Source: Bacteroidota bacterium | GTDB taxonomy: Bacteria > Bacteroidota > Bacteroidia > Bacteroidales > ML635J-15 | Direction of reading: 5' to 3' | Assembly (NCBI GenBank): GCA_029558535.1 | Contig: JAKQEK010000380.1 | Span: 1 to 37,871, forward strand | DNA length: 37,871 bases | Shown here: positions 1-8,053 of the stretch, piece by piece | Numbering within the stretch: position 1 is the first letter of the stretch | Layout of the letters: every line of letters begins with the position of its first letter | The notes under the pieces: model-generated | The model's database searches: none | What the model was told of the DNA's origin: nothing | Seen by the model: the letters and a program-made list of their open reading frames with translations, nothing else | Program-made: the position numbers and the translations under genes

Positions 1-34
1 GCTTCAGTCTCTTGCGTTAACTTATTGAATAGCT

Positions 35-145
<111 letters not shown>

Positions 146-148
146 TTT

Positions 149-178
149 AGCCTCATGTGTAAACATGAGGCTTTTTTT
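149..178 (+). terminator. Intrinsic terminator of the rRNA operon
   Basis: A perfect 9-bp stem, AGCCTCATG (149-157) with CATGAGGCT (164-172), encloses a 6-base loop and is followed by a T-run to 178. The T-run exists only on the plus strand, so this ends the 5S transcript. It does not obviously end the converging dfrA transcript. Confidence 0.88.
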
Positions 179-186
179 ATTAATTA

Positions 187-666
187 TTATTTGCGGGTTA
201 AAATTAAATAACTGTAAGGAGGCTCATTATCTAAATGCTCTGATTCTGTCGAAACATTCCATTCATTAAAATCAATTTCAGGAAAAAATACATCAGCTTC
301 GTAATCTCTATGTACAAGCGTTAAATAAATTTTATCAGCTATTGGTAAAAATTGTTTGTAAATCATTCCTCCGCCAATTATGAAATTTTCTTCTGAAGAA
401 TTGCATTTACTTATAGCCTCTTCTACTGAATTCACTTTTTCTGCTCCAGGGCAGCAATCTTCAGGACAATCTGTTATAACAATATTCCTGCGATTAGGTA
501 ACGCTCCGTTAGGCAATGAGAAAAACGTTCTTCTTCCCATTATTACTGTGTTTCCTGTTGTTATATTCTTAAATCTTTTCAGGTCTCCCGAAATGTGCCA
601 TAATAATTCGTTATCTTTACCTATGGCATTATTTTTTGCTATTGCTACAATTATTGTGAAACTCAT
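187..666 (-). CDS. dfrA/folA: Dihydrofolate reductase
   Basis: NADPH-dependent reduction of dihydrofolate to tetrahydrofolate in the cytosol, regenerating the cofactor that ThyA oxidises. The 159-residue length matches bacterial chromosomal DHFR. Visible family features are the N-terminal strand TIIVAIAKNNAIG, W23, acidic active-site D28 in the helix SGDLKRFK, the NADPH-binding MGRRTFFSLP segment (about 43-52) and IIGGGMIYKQFLP near 97-109. The Met20-loop motif reads LLWHISGDL rather than the common PWxLPxDL, a mild variation. The gene starts 10 bp after the thyA stop, a classic thyA-folA pair surely transcribed together. This is a housekeeping enzyme; nothing suggests a mobile trimethoprim-resistance cassette. 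Confidence 0.95.
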   Translation of the reverse strand: MSFTIIVAIAKNNAIGKDNELLWHISGDLKRFKNITTGNTVIMGRRTFFSLPNGALPNRRNIVITDCPEDCCPGAEKVNSVEEAISKCNSSEENFIIGGGMIYKQFLPIADKIYLTLVHRDYEADVFFPEIDFNEWNVSTESEHLDNEPPYSYLILTRK

Positions 667-676
667 CTTGTATATT

Positions 677-1471
677 TTAAACTGAAACTTCGCCTTTAAT
701 ATGAGGATGTGGGTTATAGTTAATTAACTCAAAGTCTTCATATTTAAAACTGAAAATATCTTTAATCTCCGGATTTATTTTCATTTGTGGAAGACTTCTT
801 GGTTCGCGACTTAATTGAAGATCGACTTGCTCGAAATGATTTAGATAAATGTGGGCATCACCAAGTGTATGAATGAAATCGCCAAGTTGATAACCTGTGA
901 CTTGTGCTACCATCATAGTTAGTAGAGCATACGAAGCAATATTAAATGGCACTCCTAAAAACAAATCTGCACTTCGTTGGTACAACTGACATGATAGTTT
1001 ATTGTCTGCCACATAAAACTGAAATAATGAATGACATGGTGGTAATGCCATATTATCAATATCGGCTACATTCCAAGCACTAACAATGTGTCTTCTTGAA
1101 TCGGGATTCTTTTTAAGATTATTAATTAAATTACTAATTTGATCAATACTTGACCCGTCCCCTGTCGGCCATGACCTCCATTGATATCCATAAACATGTC
1201 CTAAATTGCCTGATTCGTCTGCCCATTCGTCCCAGATTTTTACACCATTGTCCTGAAGGTATTTAATATTTGTATCTCCTTTTAAAAACCATAATAATTC
1301 ATAAATTATGGAACGAAGATGTAATTTTTTTGTAGTCAAACACGGAAATCCATCATTAAGATCAAATCTCATTTGATGACCAAAAATGCTTATAGTTCCG
1401 GTTCCTGTGCGGTCTTTTTTTATCGTACCTGTATTTTTAACATGCTTTAGTAATTCAAGATATTGCTGCAT
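677..1471 (-). CDS. thyA: Thymidylate synthase
   Basis: Converts dUMP and methylene-tetrahydrofolate to dTMP and dihydrofolate. The 264-residue length equals that of E. coli ThyA and the alignment is easy by eye. The catalytic cysteine is C146 in [13 protein letters not shown]. The folate and dUMP contacts RTGTGT (21-26), [11 protein letters not shown] (124-134), [18 protein letters not shown] and [12 protein letters not shown] are all present. It lies upstream of dfrA on the same strand and downstream of the BFN-domain gene by 41 bp. I see no separate promoter in that gap, so it may be read from the promoter at about 2130. It is the classical ThyA, not the flavin-dependent ThyX. Confidence 0.97.
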   Translation of the reverse strand: MQQYLELLKHVKNTGTIKKDRTGTGTISIFGHQMRFDLNDGFPCLTTKKLHLRSIIYELLWFLKGDTNIKYLQDNGVKIWDEWADESGNLGHVYGYQWRSWPTGDGSSIDQISNLINNLKKNPDSRRHIVSAWNVADIDNMALPPCHSLFQFYVADNKLSCQLYQRSADLFLGVPFNIASYALLTMMVAQVTGYQLGDFIHTLGDAHIYLNHFEQVDLQLSREPRSLPQMKINPEIKDIFSFKYEDFELINYNPHPHIKGEVSV

Positions 1472-1512
1472 TTTATTTTTCTAATTTTGTAAAAATTTAA
1501 TAGACAGTTTAA

Positions 1513-2109
1513 TTACTGATTTTTCCTACGTTTAATCTCATCACTTATTATTGAAGCTTTTTCATAGTCTTCATTTTTTATAGCTTCGTTTATTAAATCT
1601 TCCAATTCCTTAACTGTATAATTATTGTAACCGGTAGTCTGACTCTTAAAAGTAGCATTGTCATCAGCCTCATTCAGTGTCTCAGGTGTGTCTTCAGTTA
1701 TCTTTAATACGATTCCTGCCTTTCTAACAATATCTACAGTAGTATAAATTGGACTGCTAAATCTTAAAGCTAGGGCAACTGCATCTGATGTCCTCGAATC
1801 AATTATTTGAGTTTGTCCATCTTTTTCAAAATATAATTTTGAAAAAAATACACCTTCTTCCAGTCGGTGAATAAATACTTCTTTTAGTGTTATACCAAAA
1901 TTAGATGCTGTTGTGTGAAACAAGTCATGAGTCAACGGTCGGGGAGGTTTAAGGTTTTCAAGCTGTATTGCAATCGACTGTGCTTCGAACCCTCCAATTA
2001 TAATAGGAATACGCTCATCGCTGTTATTTACAGATAAAATCAAAGCATAAGCTCCGGCTTGGGTTTGACTGTATGATAAGCCTAAAACTTCAAGTTTAAT
2101 TTTTTCCAT
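1513..2109 (-). CDS. BFN-domain (DUF151) protein with UVR-like C-terminus
   Basis: A 198-residue cytosolic protein. Residues 1-135 match the bifunctional nuclease (DUF151) fold: KLEVLGLSYSQTQAGAYALILS, then RIPIIIGGFEAQSIAIQLE, the PPRPLTHDLF segment and IDSRTSDAVALALRFSSPIY. This is the arrangement in the family named for plant nucleases with DNase and RNase activity. The last 35 residues (TVKELEDLINEAIKNEDYEKASIISDEIKRR) look like a UVR motif, the helical hairpin of UvrB/UvrC and of McsA-like proteins. The architecture is common in Bacteroidota. The biochemical role in bacteria is not established, so nuclease activity is a family inference. A TATATTTG -7 box lies 17 bp upstream of the start. 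Confidence 0.85.
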   Translation of the reverse strand: MEKIKLEVLGLSYSQTQAGAYALILSVNNSDERIPIIIGGFEAQSIAIQLENLKPPRPLTHDLFHTTASNFGITLKEVFIHRLEEGVFFSKLYFEKDGQTQIIDSRTSDAVALALRFSSPIYTTVDIVRKAGIVLKITEDTPETLNEADDNATFKSQTTGYNNYTVKELEDLINEAIKNEDYEKASIISDEIKRRKNQ

Positions 2110-2126
2110 TTACATACATTTGCTTA

Positions 2127-2134
2127 CAAATATA
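2127..2134 (-). promoter_or_regulatory. Putative -7 box for the BFN gene
   Basis: The minus strand reads TATATTTG, a match to the Bacteroidota -7 consensus TAnnTTTG, about 17 bp upstream of the start codon at 2109. No clear TTTG -33 element is seen at the expected spacing. It probably also serves thyA and dfrA. Confidence 0.5.
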
Positions 2135-2287
2135 CTGATTTCATTTAGATATTTTTAGATAAAATTATTAAAGTTTTAAGTAATTATTAAACCAAAGCTT
2201 ATAATATTGATAAATACTAAAGTTTCGGGCATCAAACTAGTAAATAAAATAGTTTAAGTGAAGAACTTAACATTGAATTTTTAAAAT

Positions 2288-4237
2288 TTACTTTTGTGAT
2301 TTTTCAAATTCTTCAAGCTTGCTGGAGTATTCCTCCCATTCGGACATTTTTTTAACTAATTCATTATTAAGTTTAGTAAACATACTGAAAATTGTTTGAG
2401 TTTTTACTGCATCAATTTTATCAGGTTCAGCTAAAAGATTGTTTAGAATGGTTATTTCTTTTTCAAGACTTTCTATTTCTTTTTCTGCATTAGTAATTTT
2501 ATTCTGTAAACTTCTTCTTGTTTTTTCAGTTTCTTTCCTTTCAAGATATTGCAATTTGTTGTCAGAAACTTTATTCTTTGATTTTACATCTTGTGGACTA
2601 TCTTTTATTTCTATTTCCTTCAACGATTCTATTTTTCTATTTCTAATAAAATCATATATTCCACCAATATGGAGTCTTATTTTTTTGTCTCTGAATTCAT
2701 AAACCTTATTAACTAGTCCATCAAGAAAATATCGATCGTGCGATACTATTATCAATGTTCCGTCATATTTTAAAAGAGCTTGTTTTAATATGTCCTTTGA
2801 TTTCATATCAAGATGATTTGTCGGCTCATCAAGTAATAACAAATTATAAGGTTCTAACAGTAACTTTGCTAATGATAGTCTTGAATGTTCTCCTCCTGAT
2901 AGAACTTTTACTTTTTTATCAATATCTTCACCTGAAAAAAGAAATGATCCGAGAATATCTCTGATTTTTGTTCTGATATCACCAACGGCAACTTTATCTA
3001 GTGTCTCGAATACTGTTAATTCAGGGTTTAATACTTCGTCCTGATTTTGAGCAAAATATCCGATTTTTACATTGTGTCCAATTTTTAAGCTACCGTTATA
3101 TGAAAGCTCTCCATTGATAATTCTTGATAAAGTAGTCTTTCCTTCACCATTTCTGCCAACAAAAGAAACTTTTTCTCCTCTTTCTATTACCAAATTAATT
3201 TTATCTAGTACCAGAGTTTTACCATACGCTTTGCTTAGGTCGGATGTCTCAATTACAATGTCTCCGGATCTTGGAGCAGGCGAAAACTTAAAATTTACTG
3301 TTGCGTTGTCGAGTTCATCTACTTCAATTCGTTCAAGTTTATCAAGTTGCTTAATTCTCGACTGTACCTGATTTGCTTTTGTCGCTTTATATCTAAATCG
3401 TTCAATAAATTTCTCGGTATCGTTGATGAGTTTTTGCTGATTTTCGTATGAAGCAATTTGTTGTTGAATTCTTTCTTCCTGCAGGACTTTGAATTTTGAA
3501 TAGGAAACTTTGTAATCATAAATCCTACACATATTTATTTCAATAGTCCTATTCGTTACATTGTCAAGGAAAGCACGGTCGTGAGAAATAACAATCACAG
3601 CTCCTTTATACGTTTCAAGAAATTCTTCGAGCCATTGAATTGCTTCAATATCAAGATGATTTGTGGGCTCGTCAAGTAAGATTACATCCGGATTTTGTAG
3701 TAATATTTTTGCGAGTTCAATTCTCATGCGCCATCCACCACTAAATTCTGACACTTTTCTTGTCAGATCGCTCCTCAGAAAACCTAAACCCTTGAGGATT
3801 TTCTCAATTTCCTGCTCAATATTTTCTAATCCTGATATATTAAGGTGTTCATTTATATAAGTCAGCCTTTCAACAAGCCTTGTATATTCTTTGTCATCGT
3901 AATCAGATATTTCAGCAATTTGTTGATTGATTTTGTTAAGTTCCTCTTTCATCAAAAAGAGTTCTTTAAAAGCTTCTTTTGTTTCTGTAAGAATATCTCG
4001 ATCTGCACCTTTTAATATCATTTGTTGTGGAAGGTATCCTATTCTTATGTCCGTAGGTTTTGAAATGTTTCCGTCGGTGGGAGAAATTTCGCCACATATT
4101 ACCTTAAAAAGAGTCGTCTTTCCTGCTCCGTTTTTCCCGACAAAACCAATACGGTCACGTTTATTTATCATGAAACCAATATCGGTAAGCAATTCAAAAT
4201 TGCCGAAACGAACACTAAGATTATTTATAGAAATCAT
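2288..4237 (-). CDS. ABC-F family ATPase (translation factor type)
   Basis: A soluble protein with two ABC ATPase domains in one chain and no membrane segment. ABC1 has Walker A GKNGAGKTT (34-42), signature FSGGW and Walker B ending DEPTNHLD (about 187-194). ABC2 has Walker A GRNGEGKTT (about 361-369), signature LSGGEHSRLSLAK and a second DEPTNHLD (about 467-475). Between them is the charged helical linker typical of ABC-F proteins (P-site tRNA-interaction motif, about 245-300). The C-terminus (about 565-645) is Lys/Glu-rich coiled coil. Known ABC-F members bind the ribosomal E site and modulate translation; some protect against antibiotics. Which subgroup this belongs to (Uup, YheS or YdiF type) cannot be fixed by eye. 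It begins 9 bp after purL, so the two are likely co-transcribed. Confidence 0.92.
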   Translation of the reverse strand: MISINNLSVRFGNFELLTDIGFMINKRDRIGFVGKNGAGKTTLFKVICGEISPTDGNISKPTDIRIGYLPQQMILKGADRDILTETKEAFKELFLMKEELNKINQQIAEISDYDDKEYTRLVERLTYINEHLNISGLENIEQEIEKILKGLGFLRSDLTRKVSEFSGGWRMRIELAKILLQNPDVILLDEPTNHLDIEAIQWLEEFLETYKGAVIVISHDRAFLDNVTNRTIEINMCRIYDYKVSYSKFKVLQEERIQQQIASYENQQKLINDTEKFIERFRYKATKANQVQSRIKQLDKLERIEVDELDNATVNFKFSPAPRSGDIVIETSDLSKAYGKTLVLDKINLVIERGEKVSFVGRNGEGKTTLSRIINGELSYNGSLKIGHNVKIGYFAQNQDEVLNPELTVFETLDKVAVGDIRTKIRDILGSFLFSGEDIDKKVKVLSGGEHSRLSLAKLLLEPYNLLLLDEPTNHLDMKSKDILKQALLKYDGTLIIVSHDRYFLDGLVNKVYEFRDKKIRLHIGGIYDFIRNRKIESLKEIEIKDSPQDVKSKNKVSDNKLQYLERKETEKTRRSLQNKITNAEKEIESLEKEITILNNLLAEPDKIDAVKTQTIFSMFTKLNNELVKKMSEWEEYSSKLEEFEKSQK

Positions 4238-4246
4238 CGAAAAAAT

Positions 4247-6475
4247 TTATGATTGCATTATGCGTTCTATTGCAGTATCATATTTTTCTTTTTCGTCAGA
4301 AACAAAACCGAATGACACATCATCAATTCTTAATTCTCCTTTAGTGACATGTCCTAGAGTGTAGAATGGAAAACCTGTTTCTAGCATAAAATCAATAAAG
4401 TCAGGCTCTTTTTCAATCGGTACCGAAACAACAACTCTTCCTTGCGATTCGCCAAAAAGAAATGCGTCTGTTCTTACCTCCGCAGGAGTGGTAATGTCAA
4501 AGCCTAGATTCTTAGGCATTGCAGATTCCAGAAGTGTTATATATAAACCTCCATCAGAAACATCATGCATAGAATTTACATAAGTATTTGCAGCCAATTG
4601 CTGTAGTATTTCAACAAGTCTTACTTCAAAGTCAAGATCAAATTCCGGTGCCGGTGAGTATTGAACTTTATGATATGAGAACAAATATTCTGACGAAGCA
4701 ATATCATTACTGCATTTACCAATCATATAAATCATATCTCCTTTTGTTCGGAATGCTAATGAAGTTTGATATAGCTTTTCCTTTAGTAATCCCAGCATAC
4801 CTATTGTTGGTGTTGGTGATACGGGTTCGGTTTTACCACTAATAGTAGTTTGATTATAAAACGAAACATTCCCTCCGGTTACAGGTGTCCCAAAGGCTCG
4901 GCATGCTGTACCCATTCCCTTAATAGCATGAACAAATTGCCAAAAAGCTTCAGGATTGTAAGGTGATCCAAAATTCAGACAGTTTGTAATTGCTAATGGT
5001 TTGGCTCCTGTGCATGCAACATTACGGGCAGCCTCAGCAACTGCAATCATTGCCCCTTTCTCCGGGTCAGCCTTTACATATCTGCTGTTACAATCTGTAG
5101 TTACGGCCAAAGCTGTGTTTGTACCTTTTATATTTATAATTCCTGCATCTGCAAATCTATTGGTTGTAAGATTGACAGTTCTAACCATGGTATCATATTG
5201 CTCATAAATCCATTTTTTCGAAGCAATATTGGGATGACATGTTAAGAAATCAGCAACTTCACGAAGGTTTACATTTTCAGAAATTTCATTTATATCGAAT
5301 TTTTTAGTTTCGGCTATGTATGAAGGTTCTTTATATTCACGTTCGTAAACCGGCGCCCCTCCACCTAACACCAAACTATCTGCCGGGACTTCTGCAACAA
5401 GTTCGCCTTTATAATAAAAATATAATTTATCTTCATCTATTACTTCACCAATTTTTGCACAATTCAAATCCCATTTGTTAAAAATATCTTCAACAATCTT
5501 TTCTTTCCCCTTTTTTATTACAACCAACATTCTTTCCTGCGACTCCGATAAAAGTATTTCCCAAGCATCTATATTTGTTTGGCGTAATGGTACTAACGAT
5601 AAATCTATTTTCATTCCGCTTTTACCTTTGGCAGACATTTCGGATGTCGAACAGATAATACCTGCAGCTCCCATATCCTGCATTCCGATTATTGCGTCAG
5701 TATTTGCCAATTCCAAAGTTGCCTCCAATAATAATTTCTCTTGAAACGGATCACCAACCTGAATCGAAGGAATATCTTCAGCAGAATCTTCGGTTAAATC
5801 GGCAGATGCAAATGTTGCTCCGTGTATTCCGTCTTTACCTGTTGATGAACCAACTATATATACTGGATTGCCTTTCCCGTATGCTGTGGCCGAAATCATT
5901 TTACCTTTTTCCATTATTCCAACCGACATAGCATTTACTAATGGATTTGTATTATATGATTCATCAAAAAAAACTTCTCCGCCCAAAACCGGAACTCCGA
6001 ATGCATTTCCGTAATCACCGATTCCTTTAACAACTCCTCTTAATAGCCACTTTGTATGTTCACTATTGATATTCCCAAATCTAAGTGAATTTAACTGTGC
6101 TATTGGTCTTGCTCCCATCGTAAAAATATCTCGGTTTATCCCTCCAACACCGGTTGCAGCACCTTGATATGGCTCAACAGCTGATGGATGATTATGCGAT
6201 TCTATTTTAAAGGCACATGCGTATCCATTACCAATATCTACAAGACCGGCATTTTCTTCACCGGCTCCGGTTAAAAGACATCCTCCATCACGTGGTAATG
6301 TTTTTAACCACTTTATTGAGTTTTTATATGAGGCATGTTCGCTCCACATCACGGAATAAATACTTAGTTCGGTAAAGTTCGGTTCTCTGCCAAGAATGTT
6401 TTTTATCATTTCAAATTCATCGGGGCTAAGCCCCAGACTTTTAATAACTTCAGGATTAACAGCTTTTTCTGACAT
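4247..6475 (-). CDS. purL: Phosphoribosylformylglycinamidine synthase, short form
   Basis: Fourth step of purine synthesis: ATP-dependent amidation of FGAR to FGAM. At 742 residues this is the small PurL type found in Bacillus, which works with separate PurQ (glutaminase) and PurS subunits, not the roughly 1200-1300-residue fused form. Visible motifs are SVMWSEHASYKNS (41-53) with H47, KIESHNHPSAVEPYQGAATGVGGI, GDGNAFG-like GDYGNAFGVPVLGGEV, VQDMGAAG-like MQDMGAAGI, LSESQERML, and the second-half repeats TTDCNSRYV, AEAARNVACTG, GGNVSFYNQ and HDVSDGGL. The usual Cys after WSEH is Ala48. Neither purQ nor purS is in the window. It heads a two-gene unit with the ABC-F gene; a TAGGTTTG -7 box lies 23 bp upstream. 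Confidence 0.95.
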   Translation of the reverse strand: MSEKAVNPEVIKSLGLSPDEFEMIKNILGREPNFTELSIYSVMWSEHASYKNSIKWLKTLPRDGGCLLTGAGEENAGLVDIGNGYACAFKIESHNHPSAVEPYQGAATGVGGINRDIFTMGARPIAQLNSLRFGNINSEHTKWLLRGVVKGIGDYGNAFGVPVLGGEVFFDESYNTNPLVNAMSVGIMEKGKMISATAYGKGNPVYIVGSSTGKDGIHGATFASADLTEDSAEDIPSIQVGDPFQEKLLLEATLELANTDAIIGMQDMGAAGIICSTSEMSAKGKSGMKIDLSLVPLRQTNIDAWEILLSESQERMLVVIKKGKEKIVEDIFNKWDLNCAKIGEVIDEDKLYFYYKGELVAEVPADSLVLGGGAPVYEREYKEPSYIAETKKFDINEISENVNLREVADFLTCHPNIASKKWIYEQYDTMVRTVNLTTNRFADAGIINIKGTNTALAVTTDCNSRYVKADPEKGAMIAVAEAARNVACTGAKPLAITNCLNFGSPYNPEAFWQFVHAIKGMGTACRAFGTPVTGGNVSFYNQTTISGKTEPVSPTPTIGMLGLLKEKLYQTSLAFRTKGDMIYMIGKCSNDIASSEYLFSYHKVQYSPAPEFDLDFEVRLVEILQQLAANTYVNSMHDVSDGGLYITLLESAMPKNLGFDITTPAEVRTDAFLFGESQGRVVVSVPIEKEPDFIDFMLETGFPFYTLGHVTKGELRIDDVSFGFVSDEKEKYDTAIERIMQS

Positions 6476-6498
6476 AATTATTATTTTTTTTCAGTGAA

Positions 6499-6506
6499 CA
6501 AACCTA
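6499..6506 (-). promoter_or_regulatory. Putative -7 box for purL
   Basis: The minus strand reads TAGGTTTG (TAnnTTTG) about 23 bp upstream of the purL start. No purine riboswitch-like structure was recognised in the 127-base gap 6476-6602, and no convincing -33 element. Confidence 0.4.
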
Positions 6507-6602
6507 CAAAAATTTTATAGATTTTCCTCATGTAAATTCAATTTGTTATTAACTCTGAGAAAAGTCTTATAATGAATATATCGTTACTCCAATAAGTTGT
6601 TT

Positions 6603-7316
6603 TTACTTTAGTTCTCTTAGATATAATTTAATGGTATTGTCAAGTCCTAAATACAAAGCATCTGAAATTAACGCATGACCTATTGAAACTTCAAGAATTC
6701 CCGGAACATTTTTTATAAAATACTTTAAATTATCAAGATTGAGATCATGACCTGCATTTATTCCAAGACCCAGTTCTAAAGCTTTCTTAGCCGCTTCAGT
6801 AAATGGCTTGACAGCTAATTCTTTATTTTTTTCAAAATTTGTAGCATAAGGTTCTGTGTATAATTCTATTCTGTCCGTTCCGGTTTCTTTAGCTCCTTTT
6901 ATATTTTTAATATCTGTATCAACGAAAATAGACGTTCTAATACCAGCATTTTTAAATTTGCAGATAACCTCTTTTAGAAACGAAGCATTATTTACAGTGT
7001 CCCAGCCTGAATTTGACGTTATTGCATCAGGAGGATCGGGGACTAAGGTAACTTGGTCTGGTTTTGCTTTTAATACAAGCTCTATAAAGGTTTCTGAAGG
7101 ATATCCTTCAATATTAAATTCAGTTTTAATTATTGGTCTGATTTCAAAAACATCACTATATTTTATATGTCTCTCATCAGGGCGTGGATGTACTGTTATT
7201 CCCTGTGCTCCGAACATCTCACATTTTATTGCTGCCAGTTTTACATCAGGAATATTGCCACCTCTGGCATTTCTTATAGTTGCGATTTTATTAATGTTTA
7301 CGCTTAATTTTGTCAT
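6603..7316 (-). CDS. pdxJ: Pyridoxine 5'-phosphate synthase
   Basis: Last step of the DXP-dependent vitamin B6 pathway: condenses 3-amino-2-oxopropyl phosphate with deoxyxylulose 5-phosphate to give pyridoxine 5'-phosphate. The 237-residue TIM barrel is of normal length. The start [16 protein letters not shown] is diagnostic for PdxJ. The active-site set is complete: H43 and R45 in [14 protein letters not shown]50, E70 in EFNIEGYP, and H190 in [10 protein letters not shown]. The C-terminal [17 protein letters not shown] phosphate-binding region is present. It is monocistronic by appearance, divergent from the CBS-protein gene. The pdxJ-CBS-nadK neighbourhood is recurrent in Bacteroidota. Confidence 0.96.
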   Translation of the reverse strand: MTKLSVNINKIATIRNARGGNIPDVKLAAIKCEMFGAQGITVHPRPDERHIKYSDVFEIRPIIKTEFNIEGYPSETFIELVLKAKPDQVTLVPDPPDAITSNSGWDTVNNASFLKEVICKFKNAGIRTSIFVDTDIKNIKGAKETGTDRIELYTEPYATNFEKNKELAVKPFTEAAKKALELGLGINAGHDLNLDNLKYFIKNVPGILEVSIGHALISDALYLGLDNTIKLYLRELK

Positions 7317-7339
7317 TTCTTTTAATATTTTTTTCAGTA

Positions 7340-7347
7340 CAAATATA
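7340..7347 (-). promoter_or_regulatory. Putative -7 box for pdxJ
   Basis: The minus strand reads TATATTTG, 23 bp upstream of the pdxJ start codon. The flanking sequence (CAGTACAAATATA on the plus strand) is shared with a box upstream of clpS at 23356-23368. Confidence 0.5.
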
Positions 7348-7352
7348 TTGAT

Positions 7353-7360
7353 TAAGTTTG
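7353..7360 (+). promoter_or_regulatory. Putative -7 box for the CBS-nadK envelope operon
   Basis: The plus strand reads TAAGTTTG (TAnnTTTG). Transcription starting about 7 bp downstream leaves a leader of about 20 bases before the ATG at 7388. This argues against the in-frame TTG at 7358 being the translation start. It lies only 5 bp from the oppositely directed pdxJ box. Confidence 0.4.
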
Positions 7361-7387
7361 CATGTTAATAAGTCAATTGTAATATTT

Positions 7388-8053
7388 ATGATAGCCAGAG
7401 ATTTAATAGTTGATTCAATTCCGGTTGTTAAAACTTCAGACACAGGTAATAGTGCATTGTCGTGGATGGAAATGCATAGATTATCTCATTTGCCTATAGT
7501 TAATAATGAAGAGTTTCTTGGACTTGTCTCTGATTCGGATATATATGATAACAATTGTCTGGATGACCCATTAGGCAATCATAACCTTTCTTTGGTCAGA
7601 CCTTATGTTTTTCAAAATCAGCATATTTTTGAAGTGGTTGATCTGGTGGCTAAATTAAACTTAACTGTTATTCCGGTGCTAGATCAGAATAAACATTATT
7701 TTGGAGCTATAAGTCTTTTTAAACTGGTTACGGAATTTTCAAAAATGATTAGTGTTGAAAAGGCCGGCGGAATTATTATTTTAGAATCAACTATTCATGA
7801 TTATTCATTATCCGAAATCGCGCAAATAGTAGAATCAAATAATGCCAAAGTACTTATTTTGTTTGTTTCATCAACGGACGATTCAACTGTTATTTCAATT
7901 ACATTGAAGGTAGATATTACTGATTTGGCTTCAATCGTGCAAACATTTGAAAGATATAATTATAAAATTAAAGCTTCATTCTTAAGTGAAGATATGTTGA
8001 AAGTTTTCTATCAGGACAGATACGATTCATTCTTAAATTATCTTAATATTTGA
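7388..8053 (+). CDS. CBS-pair protein with ACT-like C-terminus
   Basis: A soluble 221-residue protein. Residues 1-118 form a CBS pair: MIARDLIVDSIPVVKTSDTG with SHLPIVNNEEFLGLVSDSDIYD, then LTVIPVLDQNKHYFGAISLF. CBS pairs usually bind adenine nucleotides and act as energy sensors. Residues about 130-210 (GGIIILESTIHDYSLSEIAQ, then VISITLKVDITDLASIVQTFERY) look like an ACT-type ligand-binding fold. No catalytic domain is attached. The ATG at 7388 is preferred over the TTG at 7358 because of the promoter position and because MIARDLI is where CBS homology starts. Its stop overlaps the next start (TTGA). Conserved placement between pdxJ and nadK suggests a sensor linked to nucleotide or envelope metabolism, which is inference. 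Confidence 0.85.
   Translation: MIARDLIVDSIPVVKTSDTGNSALSWMEMHRLSHLPIVNNEEFLGLVSDSDIYDNNCLDDPLGNHNLSLVRPYVFQNQHIFEVVDLVAKLNLTVIPVLDQNKHYFGAISLFKLVTEFSKMISVEKAGGIIILESTIHDYSLSEIAQIVESNNAKVLILFVSSTDDSTVISITLKVDITDLASIVQTFERYNYKIKASFLSEDMLKVFYQDRYDSFLNYLNI

Noticed and set aside
2254..2270. Short hairpin TTAAGT-loop-ACTTAA between the ABC-F and BFN genes
   Set aside because: Only six AT-rich pairs and no T-run on the minus strand, so it is not a credible terminator.
3927..4364. Plus-strand open frame of 145 codons over the purL/ABC-F junction
   Set aside because: It is antisense to two clear housekeeping genes and has no recognisable protein features.
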